Shown one piece after another: positions 8,408 through 15,865 of a stretch of 57,086 bases of DNA. The stretch is taken from contig JAFIGH010000022.1 of assembly GCA_020831525.1 (NCBI GenBank), positions 1 through 57,086 on the forward strand. Reading direction: 5' to 3'. Under the pieces are notes generated by a model. That model searched no databases and was not told the origin of the DNA. It saw nothing but the letters and a program-made list of their open reading frames with translations. This stretch comes from Opitutales bacterium (GTDB taxonomy: Bacteria > Verrucomicrobiota > Verrucomicrobiia > Opitutales > Oceanipulchritudinaceae). Position 1 is the stretch's first letter, and every line of letters begins with the position of its first letter. The translations under genes and the position numbers were made by a program.

Positions 8408-9421
8408 TCAGCGCCCGAGTTTGCCGCGCATGCCGCGCTCCGGGGCTTCACCGCCGAGGGCGCGCACGAGGGTTGTCGCGTTGTGGTCGATCATGCCGAT
8501 GTAGGTGCCCTCGTAGGTGCCGGGGCGGCCCATGGCGTCGGAAAAGAGTTCACCGCCGATGCGCAGTGTGTGGCCGCGCGCCCGCGCGCCCTCCACCAGC
8601 GCCCGCACATTGCGGTCGGAAACCGATGTCTCAATGAACACCGACGGGATCTCCCGCTCCACGATGAGGCGTATCAGGTTTTCAATGTCACGCACTCCCG
8701 CCTCCGAGTCTGTGCTCATTCCCTGGATACCGCGAACTTCGATCCCGTAGGCACGACCGAAGTATCCGAATGCGTCGTGCGCTGTCACGAGAATACGCCG
8801 GTCTTCCGGGATCGTCGCGACGATCCTGCGTACGTATTCGTCCAGCTCGGTCAGCTCCGCAAGGTAGAGCTCCGCGTTTGTGGTATAGGCCCCGGCGTGG
8901 TCCGGATCGAATTCCGCAAGGCGATCCGCTACCACGCGGGTGACCCGTTTCCATGCGCCTACATCCATCCACAGGTGCGGGTCGAGCCCGTCCTCTTCTT
9001 CGAGAAGGGGGTAGTCGCCCGCCGTCTTCACTGCCTCCGCCACTGCCACGGCCGGCGTGCCCCGTCGCTCCATGCGCCGCAGCACATCCCCCATGCGCCC
9101 TTCGAGATACAGCCCGTTGTAAAAGATGATGTCGGCCCGGCGCAGGAGCACCACGTCCCGCCGCGTCGGTGTGTAGAGGTGCGGGTCCACCCCTTCGCCG
9201 ACGAGGTTGACCACGTTGGCCCGCTCTCCTGCGACATTGCGCACCACATCCGCCACCATGCCGACGGTTGCCACCGCCTCGAAGTGCGCGGCCTCTTCCT
9301 CCGGTGCCTGCGCGCACCCGCACGCCAATACCAACACCAACAACGCACACACCGCCCGTAGGCTGCCGCTACCCCCCGCGATTACTCCGGACATCCGCGC
9401 CCTGTCTGTTTTTTGATTCAT
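8408..9421 (-). CDS. Zn2+/Mn2+ ABC transporter substrate-binding lipoprotein (TroA/ZnuA family)
   Basis: Captures a divalent metal for an ABC importer. An N-terminal signal with lipobox (LVLVLACGC) marks it as a lipoprotein. Metal-ligand positions of the TroA/ZnuA fold are visible: His in GVDPHLYTPT, His in GLDPHLWMD, His in VTAHDAFGYF and Asp in GGELFSDAMG; the third His favours the zinc/TroA type. About 337 residues from the ATG at 9421 (a TTG precedes it). No ATPase or permease gene lies nearby, so it is either an orphan or works with a distant transporter. It lies downstream of, and on the same strand as, the histidine kinase but is separated by 180 bases. Confidence 0.87.
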   Translation of the reverse strand: MNQKTDRARMSGVIAGGSGSLRAVCALLVLVLACGCAQAPEEEAAHFEAVATVGMVADVVRNVAGERANVVNLVGEGVDPHLYTPTRRDVVLLRRADIIFYNGLYLEGRMGDVLRRMERRGTPAVAVAEAVKTAGDYPLLEEEDGLDPHLWMDVGAWKRVTRVVADRLAEFDPDHAGAYTTNAELYLAELTELDEYVRRIVATIPEDRRILVTAHDAFGYFGRAYGIEVRGIQGMSTDSEAGVRDIENLIRLIVEREIPSVFIETSVSDRNVRALVEGARARGHTLRIGGELFSDAMGRPGTYEGTYIGMIDHNATTLVRALGGEAPERGMRGKLGR

Positions 9422-9425
9422 CAAA
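9412..9425. promoter_or_regulatory. Palindrome overlapping the metal-binding lipoprotein start codon
   Basis: TTTGATTCATCAAA is a perfect inverted repeat with 6-base arms separated by 2 bases, and it covers the start codon of the metal-binding lipoprotein. A metal-responsive repressor (Fur/Zur/MntR class) is a reasonable guess, but the sequence does not match a consensus I can name. Confidence 0.3.
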
Positions 9426-9601
9426 GTCTGTTTGTGGCCAGACCAAAAGAACGTGCAAGCAAAATCGCTTCGGCGGCGCGGTATCGGCTTAATCCGTCGG
9501 TCCGATGGTGGGCGGCGGGGTTGTTGAAGAGGGAGACGAAGAAGAAGAAGAGAGGTGTTTGGGGCTGTGTCGTGAGCGAGGCTGTTCGGCCGGAAGCGCG
9601 G

Positions 9602-11494
9602 TCAATTGTTGACGGGAAGGTCGATATGGAAGGTGGCGCCATGGCCGCCGTCGGAATCGACGAGAATCCGGCCGCCGTGCATGCGGATGATGCGTTCGGC
9701 GATGCAGAGGCCAAGGCCGGCGCCATTGGTTCCTTGTCCGGGCACGCGGAAGAAGGCTTCGAAGACCCGGCTCTGGTATTTTTCCGGGATGCCGGGACCG
9801 TTGTCGGCGACGGAGATGCGGAGCCATCCATCGGGTAGTGAACGGGCCCGCATCCGCACCTGTTCGCCGTCGGGCGTGAATCGTCTGGCGTTGGCGAGGA
9901 TGTTCATGAGGGCGTGGTCGAGGCGGTCGCGGTCGACGATGATCTCGGGGAGATCGTCGGGGGTGTCGATGTCGACGAAATCGGGATCGACGCGGTGGGT
10001 GCGGCAAAAGCGCTGCACAGCGGAGCGAAGGTCGCGCGAGGCGATCCAGCGCGCGCGGTTGAGACCGATGCCCTGCGAATCGATGCGGTTGAGGTCGAGG
10101 AGATTTTGAAGGGTCTTCTGGAGCGTTTCCGTATCGTCGAGGGCGGACTGGAGGACTTCCTGGTTCTCGGGAGAAAGGCCATCGTAGGCGTTTTTCCTGA
10201 GGAGGTGGAGGGCCATGCGCACAACAGTCATGGGTGTTTGCAACTCATGGCCGATGACGCCGATGAGGTTGGAACGGAGTTCGTCGATGAGGCGCAGGTC
10301 GGTGACATCTTCGAGCAAGAGGGTGAAGCCGTGGAGGCGACGGTCGTTGTCGACGAGGCGGGTGACGCGGGGAATGAAGTAGCGTTCCGTACCGTTGACA
10401 TCAAAAGCAATGGCACCGGCGAGGTCGCGGGGATTGAGGTCTTCCGCGTCGTTGCGCACGGTTAGGACGACTTCGTTGAGCGTCCCGGGCAGGCGGTCCG
10501 TGCCGTCCGTCAAATCGATTGAGTCGAGGAAGTTGCGGCCGGCGGGATTGATGAGAAGGATTTCGCCGCGCGCGTCGAGAACGAAGAGCGGATGTGTGAG
10601 CGATGCCATGCTGGCCTCGAGGGTCCGGTGCATGCGGTTGATTTTCGTGCTGGAATGTTTGCGGGTGCGTTCGAGGCGGCGCACGATAAGGTTCATCGGC
10701 CTTGCGAAGGCACCGAGGTCGCTTTTGGAAAATTCGGGAAGCGGCTGCTTCGCGCTGCCGACAGCGAGTTGGCGAATAGCGCGGGAGAGGCGCTGGACAG
10801 GCCGGAAAACGCGGAACGCGTAGAGGTAAACTCCATACAAGACCGCCACGGATACGACGAGAATCATAAACATGAGAAGCCGGATACCCGTGACGACAGC
10901 GTCCTGCGTCGCATCGCCGCCTTCCGCGATTTTTTCGTAGTTGAGTGTCTGCGCCTCGCGTACGGCGTCGGCCAGTTCGAGGAGGTAGGGGCTTAAATGA
11001 GCTGCGTAACGCTCGATGAGTTGCTCTTCGTAAGGGTCGTTGCCTTCGATCTCGAAGAAACGGCGGGCGTGCCTTTCGATGTGTTCGAGCTTATTCGAGA
11101 CATCCGCCACGCTTTCAGAAAGCTTGGAGGAGAGGCGCTCCCGCATGGCATCCAGAGATTCTGCCCGCTCGGCGAGGACTTCGAGGCTTCCTTTGTGCAA
11201 CTCCTCGGCCTTTTCGACGTCGCCCGCGAGGTGGAGAACAAAAGCGGCATTGAGCCGGTCAGTGGCACTCCGTACATCGTCTAGATGATTGGTGAGTCTT
11301 GCATTGACATGAATGAGACGGCCGAGGCGGTCGCCGACCGTGTGGTAGGCGTTGAGCGAGAAGAGGCCGGTGGCGAGAATGACGATGACAAGGCACAGCG
11401 CCGCGACGTATGCCCGTAGACGAACGAAGCCGGAGTGCAGGGAGCGGAGAATCGGCCGGAACCGGTGGTAAAAGCTGATAGCGGCGGTTTGCAT
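9602..11494 (-). CDS. Membrane sensor histidine kinase, KinB-like (HAMP-PAS-HisKA-HATPase)
   Basis: Sensor of the two-component system with the NtrC-type regulator that ends 14 bases upstream. The 630 residues contain a transmembrane helix at about 28-46, a helical extracytoplasmic sensor region (about 50-200), a second helix (about 205-225), a HAMP linker, a PAS domain (about 295-400), the dimerisation domain with phospho-acceptor His416 (IGVIGHELQTPMTVVRMALH), and an ATPase domain with the N box (LMNILANARRF) and G boxes (VADNGPGIPEKY and GAGLGLCI). The architecture and the pairing with an AlgB-like regulator resemble KinB of Pseudomonas; the ligand is unknown. It is transcribed with the regulator gene. 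Confidence 0.88.
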   Translation of the reverse strand: MQTAAISFYHRFRPILRSLHSGFVRLRAYVAALCLVIVILATGLFSLNAYHTVGDRLGRLIHVNARLTNHLDDVRSATDRLNAAFVLHLAGDVEKAEELHKGSLEVLAERAESLDAMRERLSSKLSESVADVSNKLEHIERHARRFFEIEGNDPYEEQLIERYAAHLSPYLLELADAVREAQTLNYEKIAEGGDATQDAVVTGIRLLMFMILVVSVAVLYGVYLYAFRVFRPVQRLSRAIRQLAVGSAKQPLPEFSKSDLGAFARPMNLIVRRLERTRKHSSTKINRMHRTLEASMASLTHPLFVLDARGEILLINPAGRNFLDSIDLTDGTDRLPGTLNEVVLTVRNDAEDLNPRDLAGAIAFDVNGTERYFIPRVTRLVDNDRRLHGFTLLLEDVTDLRLIDELRSNLIGVIGHELQTPMTVVRMALHLLRKNAYDGLSPENQEVLQSALDDTETLQKTLQNLLDLNRIDSQGIGLNRARWIASRDLRSAVQRFCRTHRVDPDFVDIDTPDDLPEIIVDRDRLDHALMNILANARRFTPDGEQVRMRARSLPDGWLRISVADNGPGIPEKYQSRVFEAFFRVPGQGTNGAGLGLCIAERIIRMHGGRILVDSDGGHGATFHIDLPVNN

Positions 11495-11507
11495 GCCTTA
11501 TCGCGAC

Positions 11508-12899
11508 TCAGAGCGTAGGGCCGGCGCGTTCAGCGGGCGTCCGGCAGGTGCTGTCGGTTTTTCCACGGCCGTAACGCTTCCGCTTCCGGTAAAGGGTGGT
11601 GGGGTCGATTCCAAGAATCGAGGCGGCCTCTTCCTGGGATGACGCGACCTCAAGGATGCGATCGATGTGGGCGCGCTCCAGCGCCTCGAGAGTAATCATT
11701 GCACCGACTTGGCAACTGCCGCTGTTGTTGTCGCGCAAATACGCGGGCAGATGGTCGAGGCGGATCTCCCCGCCCGGTGCCATGATGAGTGCATGCTCAA
11801 TGGCGTTGCGCAGTTCACGGAGGTTGCCGGGCCAGCCGTAGCGGCGCATCGCCTGCATGGCGTCGTCTGCGAATCCGCGTACCGATCTGCCCATCTGTCG
11901 GGCGAGAAAATCGAGTTGTTTGCGGGCGAGTGCGGGCAGGTCGGCGGACCGGTCGCGCAGGGCGGGCACTTCGAGAGGTACGACATTAAGCCGGTAGAAC
12001 AGATCCTCGCGAAATCGCCCTTCGCGAACCTCTTCCTCAAGGTTTTTGTTTGTCGCGGCGATTACGCGGACGTTGGCGCGGCGCACCTCGGGATCGCCCA
12101 CGCGCTCATATTCGCGTTCCTGGATCAAGCGCAGGAGCTTCGGCTGGATTTCCGGGGGGAGGTCGCCGATTTCGTCGAGGAAGAGAGTTCCGCCTTCGGC
12201 GTGCGCGATTTTGCCGCGCTTGTCGCGGACGGCCCCGGTGAAGGATCCGCGGGCATGGCCGAATAGATCGCTCTCGAAGAGTTCCTTGGACAGCGACGGA
12301 CAGTTCACGGTGACAAACGGGCCGTCCTTCTCGCGGCTGTGTCCGTGGATGGCGCGGGCGAGCATTGTCTTACCCGTCCCGCTCTCGCCGAGAATGAGTA
12401 GAGTGGTGGGCGTGGCGGCTGCGCGCAGGGCGAGTTCGAATACAGCCTGCATGCGCGGATCCTGCGATGAATACGTCGCCTCGGGATTGCGCGACTGCAG
12501 TTCCGACTCCAGTTCGCGTACGCGGCCCTTGAGGCGCAGGTTGCTCTCGACCTTGCCTAGGCACTGTTCAAGAAGTTCGGGGGTGAAGGGTTTTGGCAGG
12601 TAATCCATTGCGCCCGCCTGTATGGCTTCCACTGCCGAGGCAATGGACGAATACGCTGTGATGACTACAATGCCGATATTGTGGTCGGCCTCGAGCAACG
12701 CGGGAATCAGTTTGATTCCGCCGGATTCATCATCGCCGAGATGAAGATCGAGGAGGATCACATCATAATGATGGCGCGCCGCTTCTTTGAGGGCTGCGTC
12801 CGATCCTCCAAGGGCAAGGCAATCGTGGCCAAGCCCCTTCAGTGCTGTGGTGGTGATTTTCCGGATATTCGGACAATCGTCGAGAATGAGAATTCGCAT
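11508..12899 (-). CDS. NtrC/AlgB-type sigma-54-dependent response regulator
   Basis: Receiver, AAA+ and Fis-type helix-turn-helix architecture in 463 residues. Receiver: acidic DD near residues 7-8, phospho-acceptor Asp51, Thr81, Lys103. AAA+: Walker A GESGTGKT (171-178), sigma-54 contact loop GSFTGA (218-223, a conservative change from the usual GAFTGA), Walker B GTLFLDEIGD. DNA-binding: the C-terminal stretch HIDRILEVASSQEEAASILG. Such proteins bind upstream enhancers and open promoters held by sigma-54 polymerase. The kinase gene follows 13 bases downstream. Several nearby promoters fit the sigma-54 consensus, which makes them natural targets. A weaker sigma-54-like site (12956-12971, minus) lies before this gene too, so autoregulation is possible. 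Confidence 0.9.
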   Translation of the reverse strand: MRILILDDCPNIRKITTTALKGLGHDCLALGGSDAALKEAARHHYDVILLDLHLGDDESGGIKLIPALLEADHNIGIVVITAYSSIASAVEAIQAGAMDYLPKPFTPELLEQCLGKVESNLRLKGRVRELESELQSRNPEATYSSQDPRMQAVFELALRAAATPTTLLILGESGTGKTMLARAIHGHSREKDGPFVTVNCPSLSKELFESDLFGHARGSFTGAVRDKRGKIAHAEGGTLFLDEIGDLPPEIQPKLLRLIQEREYERVGDPEVRRANVRVIAATNKNLEEEVREGRFREDLFYRLNVVPLEVPALRDRSADLPALARKQLDFLARQMGRSVRGFADDAMQAMRRYGWPGNLRELRNAIEHALIMAPGGEIRLDHLPAYLRDNNSGSCQVGAMITLEALERAHIDRILEVASSQEEAASILGIDPTTLYRKRKRYGRGKTDSTCRTPAERAGPTL

Positions 12900-13279
12900 A
12901 GTCGATTCGAGGAAGATTATAACACGTAGAGTGACTATAGCTCAGAAAAGTGACCTGCGTCGGCAAGGCCATACAAAAAATCTATTTTTGCGACTGATAG
13001 GTTCCGAACGGGGTCCGGTGTTCCTTTCCGTCCATCGCTGCGCCTGTGCATTTTGCCGGAAAGAGGGGCCGGTCGCATTGCAAACCGCAATCTTTGGCGT
13101 ATCCGCCGCTGCCCTATCCCTGTGCGGCCGCCGGATGGGCGGAATACCCGAAGCGTACATGCAATTTGCCCCAGAGGTATCCGGCGGGACGCACTTTCCG
13201 GCGGGTTCCTCGCGTGCCCATAAATTAGCTGGATTCGCAATGCTCTCTCCTTGAATGACTTATGTGATCGCCTCTCCGA
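12900..13279. promoter_or_regulatory. Divergent regulatory region between the regulator and the DUF892-like operon
   Basis: No gene is recognised in this spacer. It holds a weak sigma-54-like element for the minus strand (TGGCCTTGCCGACGCA; GG at 12970-12969, GC at 12958-12957). It also holds three near matches to the TGCA-N3-TGCA palindrome seen near the other promoters: 13047-13057 (TGCATTTTGCC), 13079-13089 (TGCAAACCGCA) and 13160-13170 (TGCAATTTGCC). Near matches of this kind are expected by chance about 20 times per window, so only their clustering is suggestive. Confidence 0.35.
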
Positions 13280-13296
13280 TTGGCCCGTATCTCGCT
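13280..13296 (+). promoter_or_regulatory. Sigma-54-type promoter, DUF892-like operon
   Basis: TTGGCCCG-TATC-TCGCT matches the sigma-54 consensus YTGGCACG-N4-TTGCW at 7 of 8 and 4 of 5 positions, with GG at 13282-13283 and GC at 13294-13295 exactly ten bases apart. Transcription would start near 13307, almost on the ATG at 13309, so either the message is practically leaderless or the true start codon lies further inside (Met52 or Met55). Confidence 0.5.
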
Positions 13297-13308
13297 TGAA
13301 TTGGGGCC

Positions 13309-13956
13309 ATGACATCACCTGATACCCTTACCCGATCTTCCGGGGAGTCCGCCGGGAAGCGAGCCGAGCGTGCGACTGGAATATACGTTGTCGGTAGCGC
13401 CCGTCCCGCAAAGTCGCCGGGCGAGTCCTCCGGCCTTGCCGAACTGCTTAAACAGCAACTCATGGCATTGAAAGTAATGGAGGCGGAGAATCTCAGTTTT
13501 CTGGGATCGATACTGGGTAAACTACCCGACGGCGCTCTGCGTTCTGTAGTCTATGATCTCCACGAGGCATCCTCCGCCTTCAGCTGTCAACTGGACGAAA
13601 TCATTGCGGGCAATCCCCCGATTGTATCAGTCGATGCGGGTAATCCCGCGGCGCCGCACTCGGAAACGAAACCGTGCTGCGGGGTCACTCACGAACCGAA
13701 AGAGTCCGCTCTTGAGTCGGCAAAACGGATCGTCCATAGACAGGTTCTTGAGTATGGTACGGCCCGGAACGCCGCCCGAGTCCTTGAACTGTATGAAACG
13801 GAGTTGTCTCTTCACGCAATGGTCAGTTGCGCCGAGGCTATCGGCTGCGTCCTACGATCTATTCAAGCGGATTCGCTTGTCCGGGTGAGGCCCGGGCCGG
13901 ACAGATACGCGGAAACCGAACCAACGAAAAACAAAACTTCACTGAAAATCGCATAA
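13309..13956 (+). CDS. DUF892/YciF-like ferritin-fold protein, divergent
   Basis: A 215-residue soluble protein. Residues from about 45 onward look like two helical pairs: [20 protein letters not shown], later [19 protein letters not shown], and after a linker [20 protein letters not shown]. The YGTARxxA segment and spacing resemble the DUF892 family (YciE/YciF), ferritin-like stress proteins. However, the Glu of the family's EHYE metal motif appears to be replaced (VHRQ), so the di-metal site may be lost. The N-terminal 45 residues are low-complexity and may not be translated if transcription starts at 13307. It is followed after 2 bases by a DUF1328 gene, so they form one operon. Confidence 0.5.
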   Translation: MTSPDTLTRSSGESAGKRAERATGIYVVGSARPAKSPGESSGLAELLKQQLMALKVMEAENLSFLGSILGKLPDGALRSVVYDLHEASSAFSCQLDEIIAGNPPIVSVDAGNPAAPHSETKPCCGVTHEPKESALESAKRIVHRQVLEYGTARNAARVLELYETELSLHAMVSCAEAIGCVLRSIQADSLVRVRPGPDRYAETEPTKNKTSLKIA

Positions 13957-13958
13957 CT

Positions 13959-14132
13959 ATGTTAACCTGGGCACTTACCTTCTTTATTATTGCGATCATC
14001 GCGGGCGTTCTGGGCTTTTCCGGCATTGCCGGAGCGGCATCAGGCATCGCGAAGATCCTCTTTTTCGTTTTTCTCGTCCTCTTGGTCGTCTCGGCCATCG
14101 CCAGCGCCGCACGCGGACGTCCTCCGGTCTGA
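13959..14132 (+). CDS. DUF1328 small membrane protein (YtjA-like)
   Basis: A 57-residue protein that is almost wholly hydrophobic: [20 protein letters not shown] then [20 protein letters not shown], the typical DUF1328 pattern of two membrane segments joined by G-x-A-G-A-A. A longer frame reaches back to 13827, but the ATG at 13959 is the family start and lies 2 bases after the stop of the DUF892-like gene. The function is unknown; in proteobacteria such genes are commonly induced by envelope or general stress. A second copy lies at 15409. Confidence 0.88.
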   Translation: MLTWALTFFIIAIIAGVLGFSGIAGAASGIAKILFFVFLVLLVVSAIASAARGRPPV

Positions 14133-14183
14133 GCGGCATGTCGCAGTTTCGGTAGGTGAGGGCGATCCACCGAGAAACACTCT

Positions 14184-14363
14184 ATGAAAAACCAAATGAT
14201 GAACACACGAAAAACTGGAAATCCGCTTCGGATCGTTGTCGCGATGACCTTCCTTGCCGCATCCCTCTTCCTTGCGGGATGCGAGACAACCGCGGGCGCC
14301 GGACGCGACCTCGAAGCGGCGGGCGACGCCATCGAAGACGCCGCGGAAGACGCGCAGAACTAA
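14184..14363 (+). CDS. Entericidin-like small lipoprotein
   Basis: A 59-residue reading frame with an N-terminal signal and lipobox (TFLAASLFLAGCETTAGAGR), then a short acidic and alanine-rich tail (LEAAGDAIEDAAEDAQN). This is the form of entericidin A/B-type lipoproteins, whose tails read GxGxDxxxxGxAIExAA. Entericidins are small cell-envelope lipoproteins linked to stress and stationary phase. Start: Met1 at 14184; Met5 or Met6 are alternatives. It lies 51 bases after the DUF1328 gene on the same strand, with no promoter recognised between, and a strong hairpin follows at 14459. Confidence 0.85.
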   Translation: MKNQMMNTRKTGNPLRIVVAMTFLAASLFLAGCETTAGAGRDLEAAGDAIEDAAEDAQN

Positions 14364-14458
14364 ATACTGTACCCGCCCTTTTTCGCCCTCGTCGCTGTCG
14401 GCGATTCCGTTCCCGGTATAGTTAAACCCAGGCGACGAAGCCGGGACTCGTAACAGGC

Positions 14459-14488
14459 AAACCCCCGCCGGATCTCCGGCGGGGGTTT
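14459..14488 (+). terminator. Strong hairpin terminator after the entericidin-like gene
   Basis: A perfect 13-bp inverted repeat AAACCCCCGCCGG (14459-14471) with a 4-base loop and CCGGCGGGGGTTT (14476-14488). It sits between the plus-strand operon ending at 14363 and the minus-strand genes ending at 14593. The U tract is short, but the stem is very stable. Confidence 0.75.
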
Positions 14489-14592
14489 GTTCATGTACCA
14501 ATGCTATGTTGTCTGTGCAAGGTTTGCGGCTGCCGCCTGTTCGAGACCGCTGTTTCAGGTTTCGTGCCGCACAAGGCCCCGAACGCGGCAGG

Positions 14593-14793
14593 CTACTTCC
14601 GGCGGAAGAATAACCCTCCTGCGCCAGCGAACAGCGCAATGATGCCGAGGACAAACAGCCAAAGGCTTCGGTCCGAGGGCGTTCCAGTGACGGCTTCAGA
14701 GACGTCCGACTGTATTGAGTCCGCGGCCTGAAACCCGAATATGATCAAAACCACTCCCGCTATGAGGAGTGCGAAAAAAAATCCGCGGTTCAT
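14593..14793 (-). CDS. DUF3185 family small membrane protein
   Basis: A 66-residue protein with two membrane helices: FFFALLIAGVVLIIFGFQAA near the N terminus and LWLFVLGIIALFAGAGGLFF near the C terminus. Between them is DSIQSDVSEAVTGTPSDRS, the characteristic D-S-x-x-S-D-V-S ... TGxPxD loop of DUF3185. Function is unknown. It starts 23 bases after the csbD stop on the same strand, so both probably use the sigma-54-type promoter upstream of csbD. Confidence 0.85.
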   Translation of the reverse strand: MNRGFFFALLIAGVVLIIFGFQAADSIQSDVSEAVTGTPSDRSLWLFVLGIIALFAGAGGLFFRRK

Positions 14794-14816
14794 AATGTTG
14801 ATCGGCTCCAGCGGGT

Positions 14817-15014
14817 TCAGGATTCGCTGCTGATTTTGTCGAGCCGTTTTTCAATCGCCTCGCGTGATTCTCCGGTGCGTTTCTGGATGACGCCCACAGC
14901 CTCTTGAGCGTCGCCTTCAATTTGCTTCAGGTCGTCATCCGTGAGGGAGCCGTATGCCTGCTTTAGGCGGCCTTTGACGATGTTCCAGTTTCCTTTAGTT
15001 TTCCAATTGTTCAT
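14817..15014 (-). CDS. csbD: CsbD family stress protein
   Basis: A 65-residue hydrophilic protein: MNNWKTKGNWNIVKGRLKQA then a YGSLTDDDLKQIEGD stretch, matching CsbD-family proteins (GNWNQxKGKxKQxWGxLTDDDL). CsbD is a general stress protein in Bacillus (sigma-B dependent) and widespread elsewhere; its biochemical role is unknown. The frame is open further upstream to 15497, but the ATG at 15014 is the family start. First gene of a two-gene unit with DUF3185, with a good sigma-54-type promoter about 75 bases upstream. Confidence 0.9.
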   Translation of the reverse strand: MNNWKTKGNWNIVKGRLKQAYGSLTDDDLKQIEGDAQEAVGVIQKRTGESREAIEKRLDKISSES

Positions 15015-15086
15015 ATGTAGATCTTTGTGGAGTGAAATTGGCACTACGCGAGGTCCAGAATGGTCATGCGTTCGCCGCCGACGGAC

Positions 15087-15103
15087 TTGCAGGACTTGTG
15101 CCA
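15087..15103 (-). promoter_or_regulatory. Sigma-54-type promoter, csbD-DUF3185
   Basis: On the minus strand TGGCACA-AGTC-CTGCA has GG (15102-15101) and GC (15090-15089) exactly ten bases apart and matches TGGCACG-N4-TTGCA at all but two positions. The predicted start near 15077 gives a leader of about 63 bases before csbD. Confidence 0.65.
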
Positions 15104-15190
15104 TAGCCGGGAATGATTTATAAGAAGTTCGTTTACAGAAGTTTATGATTCCGGAGAGGTTACCCATTGCGGGGGTTCCCGTGTTGTTGG

Positions 15191-15205
15191 CCTGCAATGT
15201 GCAGG
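15191..15205. promoter_or_regulatory. Candidate enhancer site shared by two divergent sigma-54-type promoters
   Basis: CCTGCAATGTGCAGG is a perfect 6-3-6 inverted repeat. It sits about 90 bp upstream of the csbD promoter and about 110 bp upstream of the DUF1328 promoter at 15315, at normal distance for an NtrC-type activator. The TGCA-N3-TGCA core recurs perfectly at 15690 and 19393. Confidence 0.45.
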
Positions 15206-15314
15206 ATTGGAAGCCTCGAGTCGGGCAATTCACAGCAGACGCATCAGCCTCGGCGAGGCGGGAGCATGCGGTGTACTCAGGTCCACCGCGGTACGGCGCA
15301 CGTGGTGGACAAGG

Positions 15315-15331
15315 TTGGCACACCGTTTGCG
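15315..15331 (+). promoter_or_regulatory. Sigma-54-type promoter, second DUF1328 gene
   Basis: TTGGCACA-CCGT-TTGCG is the best match in the window to YTGGCACG-N4-TTGCW (7 of 8 and 4 of 5), with GG at 15317-15318 and GC at 15329-15330. The predicted start near 15342 leaves a leader of about 67 bases before the ATG at 15409. Confidence 0.7.
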
Positions 15332-15408
15332 TGTTCGACCCGCGAATCAGATTCGCTGTTCTCACTGAGCAGGAACTAAACCTAGAACAATAGTAACCAT
15401 ATATTATC

Positions 15409-15651
15409 ATGTTATATCTTGCACTTGTATTCTTTATCGTCGCCATTGTGGCGGGAGTGCTTGGCTTCACCGGTGTGGCGGGTGCCGCCGCCGCCATTGC
15501 GAAGGTATTTTTCTATATCTTCCTCGTTCTTCTGCTGATATCGTTGCTGATGCTCCTACTTGGGGTAGGGGCTGCCTCCGCCCAGTCCGCCGAGTTCATT
15601 CGGTCTTCGCTCCTTCCGCTGGTTTTGGTAGGACTGCCGGGGTTCGGGTGA
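15409..15651 (+). CDS. DUF1328-like small membrane protein, second copy
   Basis: An 80-residue protein whose first 50 residues are a clear DUF1328 unit ([20 protein letters not shown] then [20 protein letters not shown]), closely similar to the copy at 13959. The last 30 residues ([20 protein letters not shown] and on) are not typical of the family, which usually ends soon after the second helix. This could be a real extension or a 3' frameshift that reads past the original stop. It has its own strong sigma-54-type promoter, and no gene follows on this strand before 15866. Confidence 0.8.
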   Translation: MLYLALVFFIVAIVAGVLGFTGVAGAAAAIAKVFFYIFLVLLLISLLMLLLGVGAASAQSAEFIRSSLLPLVLVGLPGFG

Positions 15652-15689
15652 CAGCTTGGTCGTAATGCTGCATTCCGCTGAGGACGACG

Positions 15690-15700
15690 TGCATTGTGCA
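15690..15700. promoter_or_regulatory. Candidate enhancer site upstream of the PRC-barrel gene
   Basis: TGCATTGTGCA is a perfect TGCA-N3-TGCA palindrome centred about 107 bp upstream of the GG element of the sigma-54-type promoter at 15800. It differs from the core at 15193-15203 (TGCAATGTGCA) by one base in the spacer. Confidence 0.4.
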
Positions 15701-15799
15701 TTGGGACGGATTCCAAAAGAACCCTTGGTGGTTTCTGTATAATGATTTTTGTGTTTTCAAAATGCTATTCTATAGAGGCTTACAGAAGTCGTCGGAAAG

Positions 15800-15816
15800 T
15801 TGGCATGCGCGATGCG
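15800..15816 (+). promoter_or_regulatory. Sigma-54-type promoter, PRC-barrel gene
   Basis: TTGGCATG-CGCG-ATGCG has GG at 15802-15803 and GC at 15814-15815, ten bases apart. It matches 7 of 8 in the upstream element and 3 of 5 in the downstream element. Predicted start near 15827, about 40 bases before the ATG at 15866. Confidence 0.55.
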
Positions 15817-15865
15817 TAAGAATCGGCGAACTCAAAATATAAACCAAAAACAACCCATAATAACC

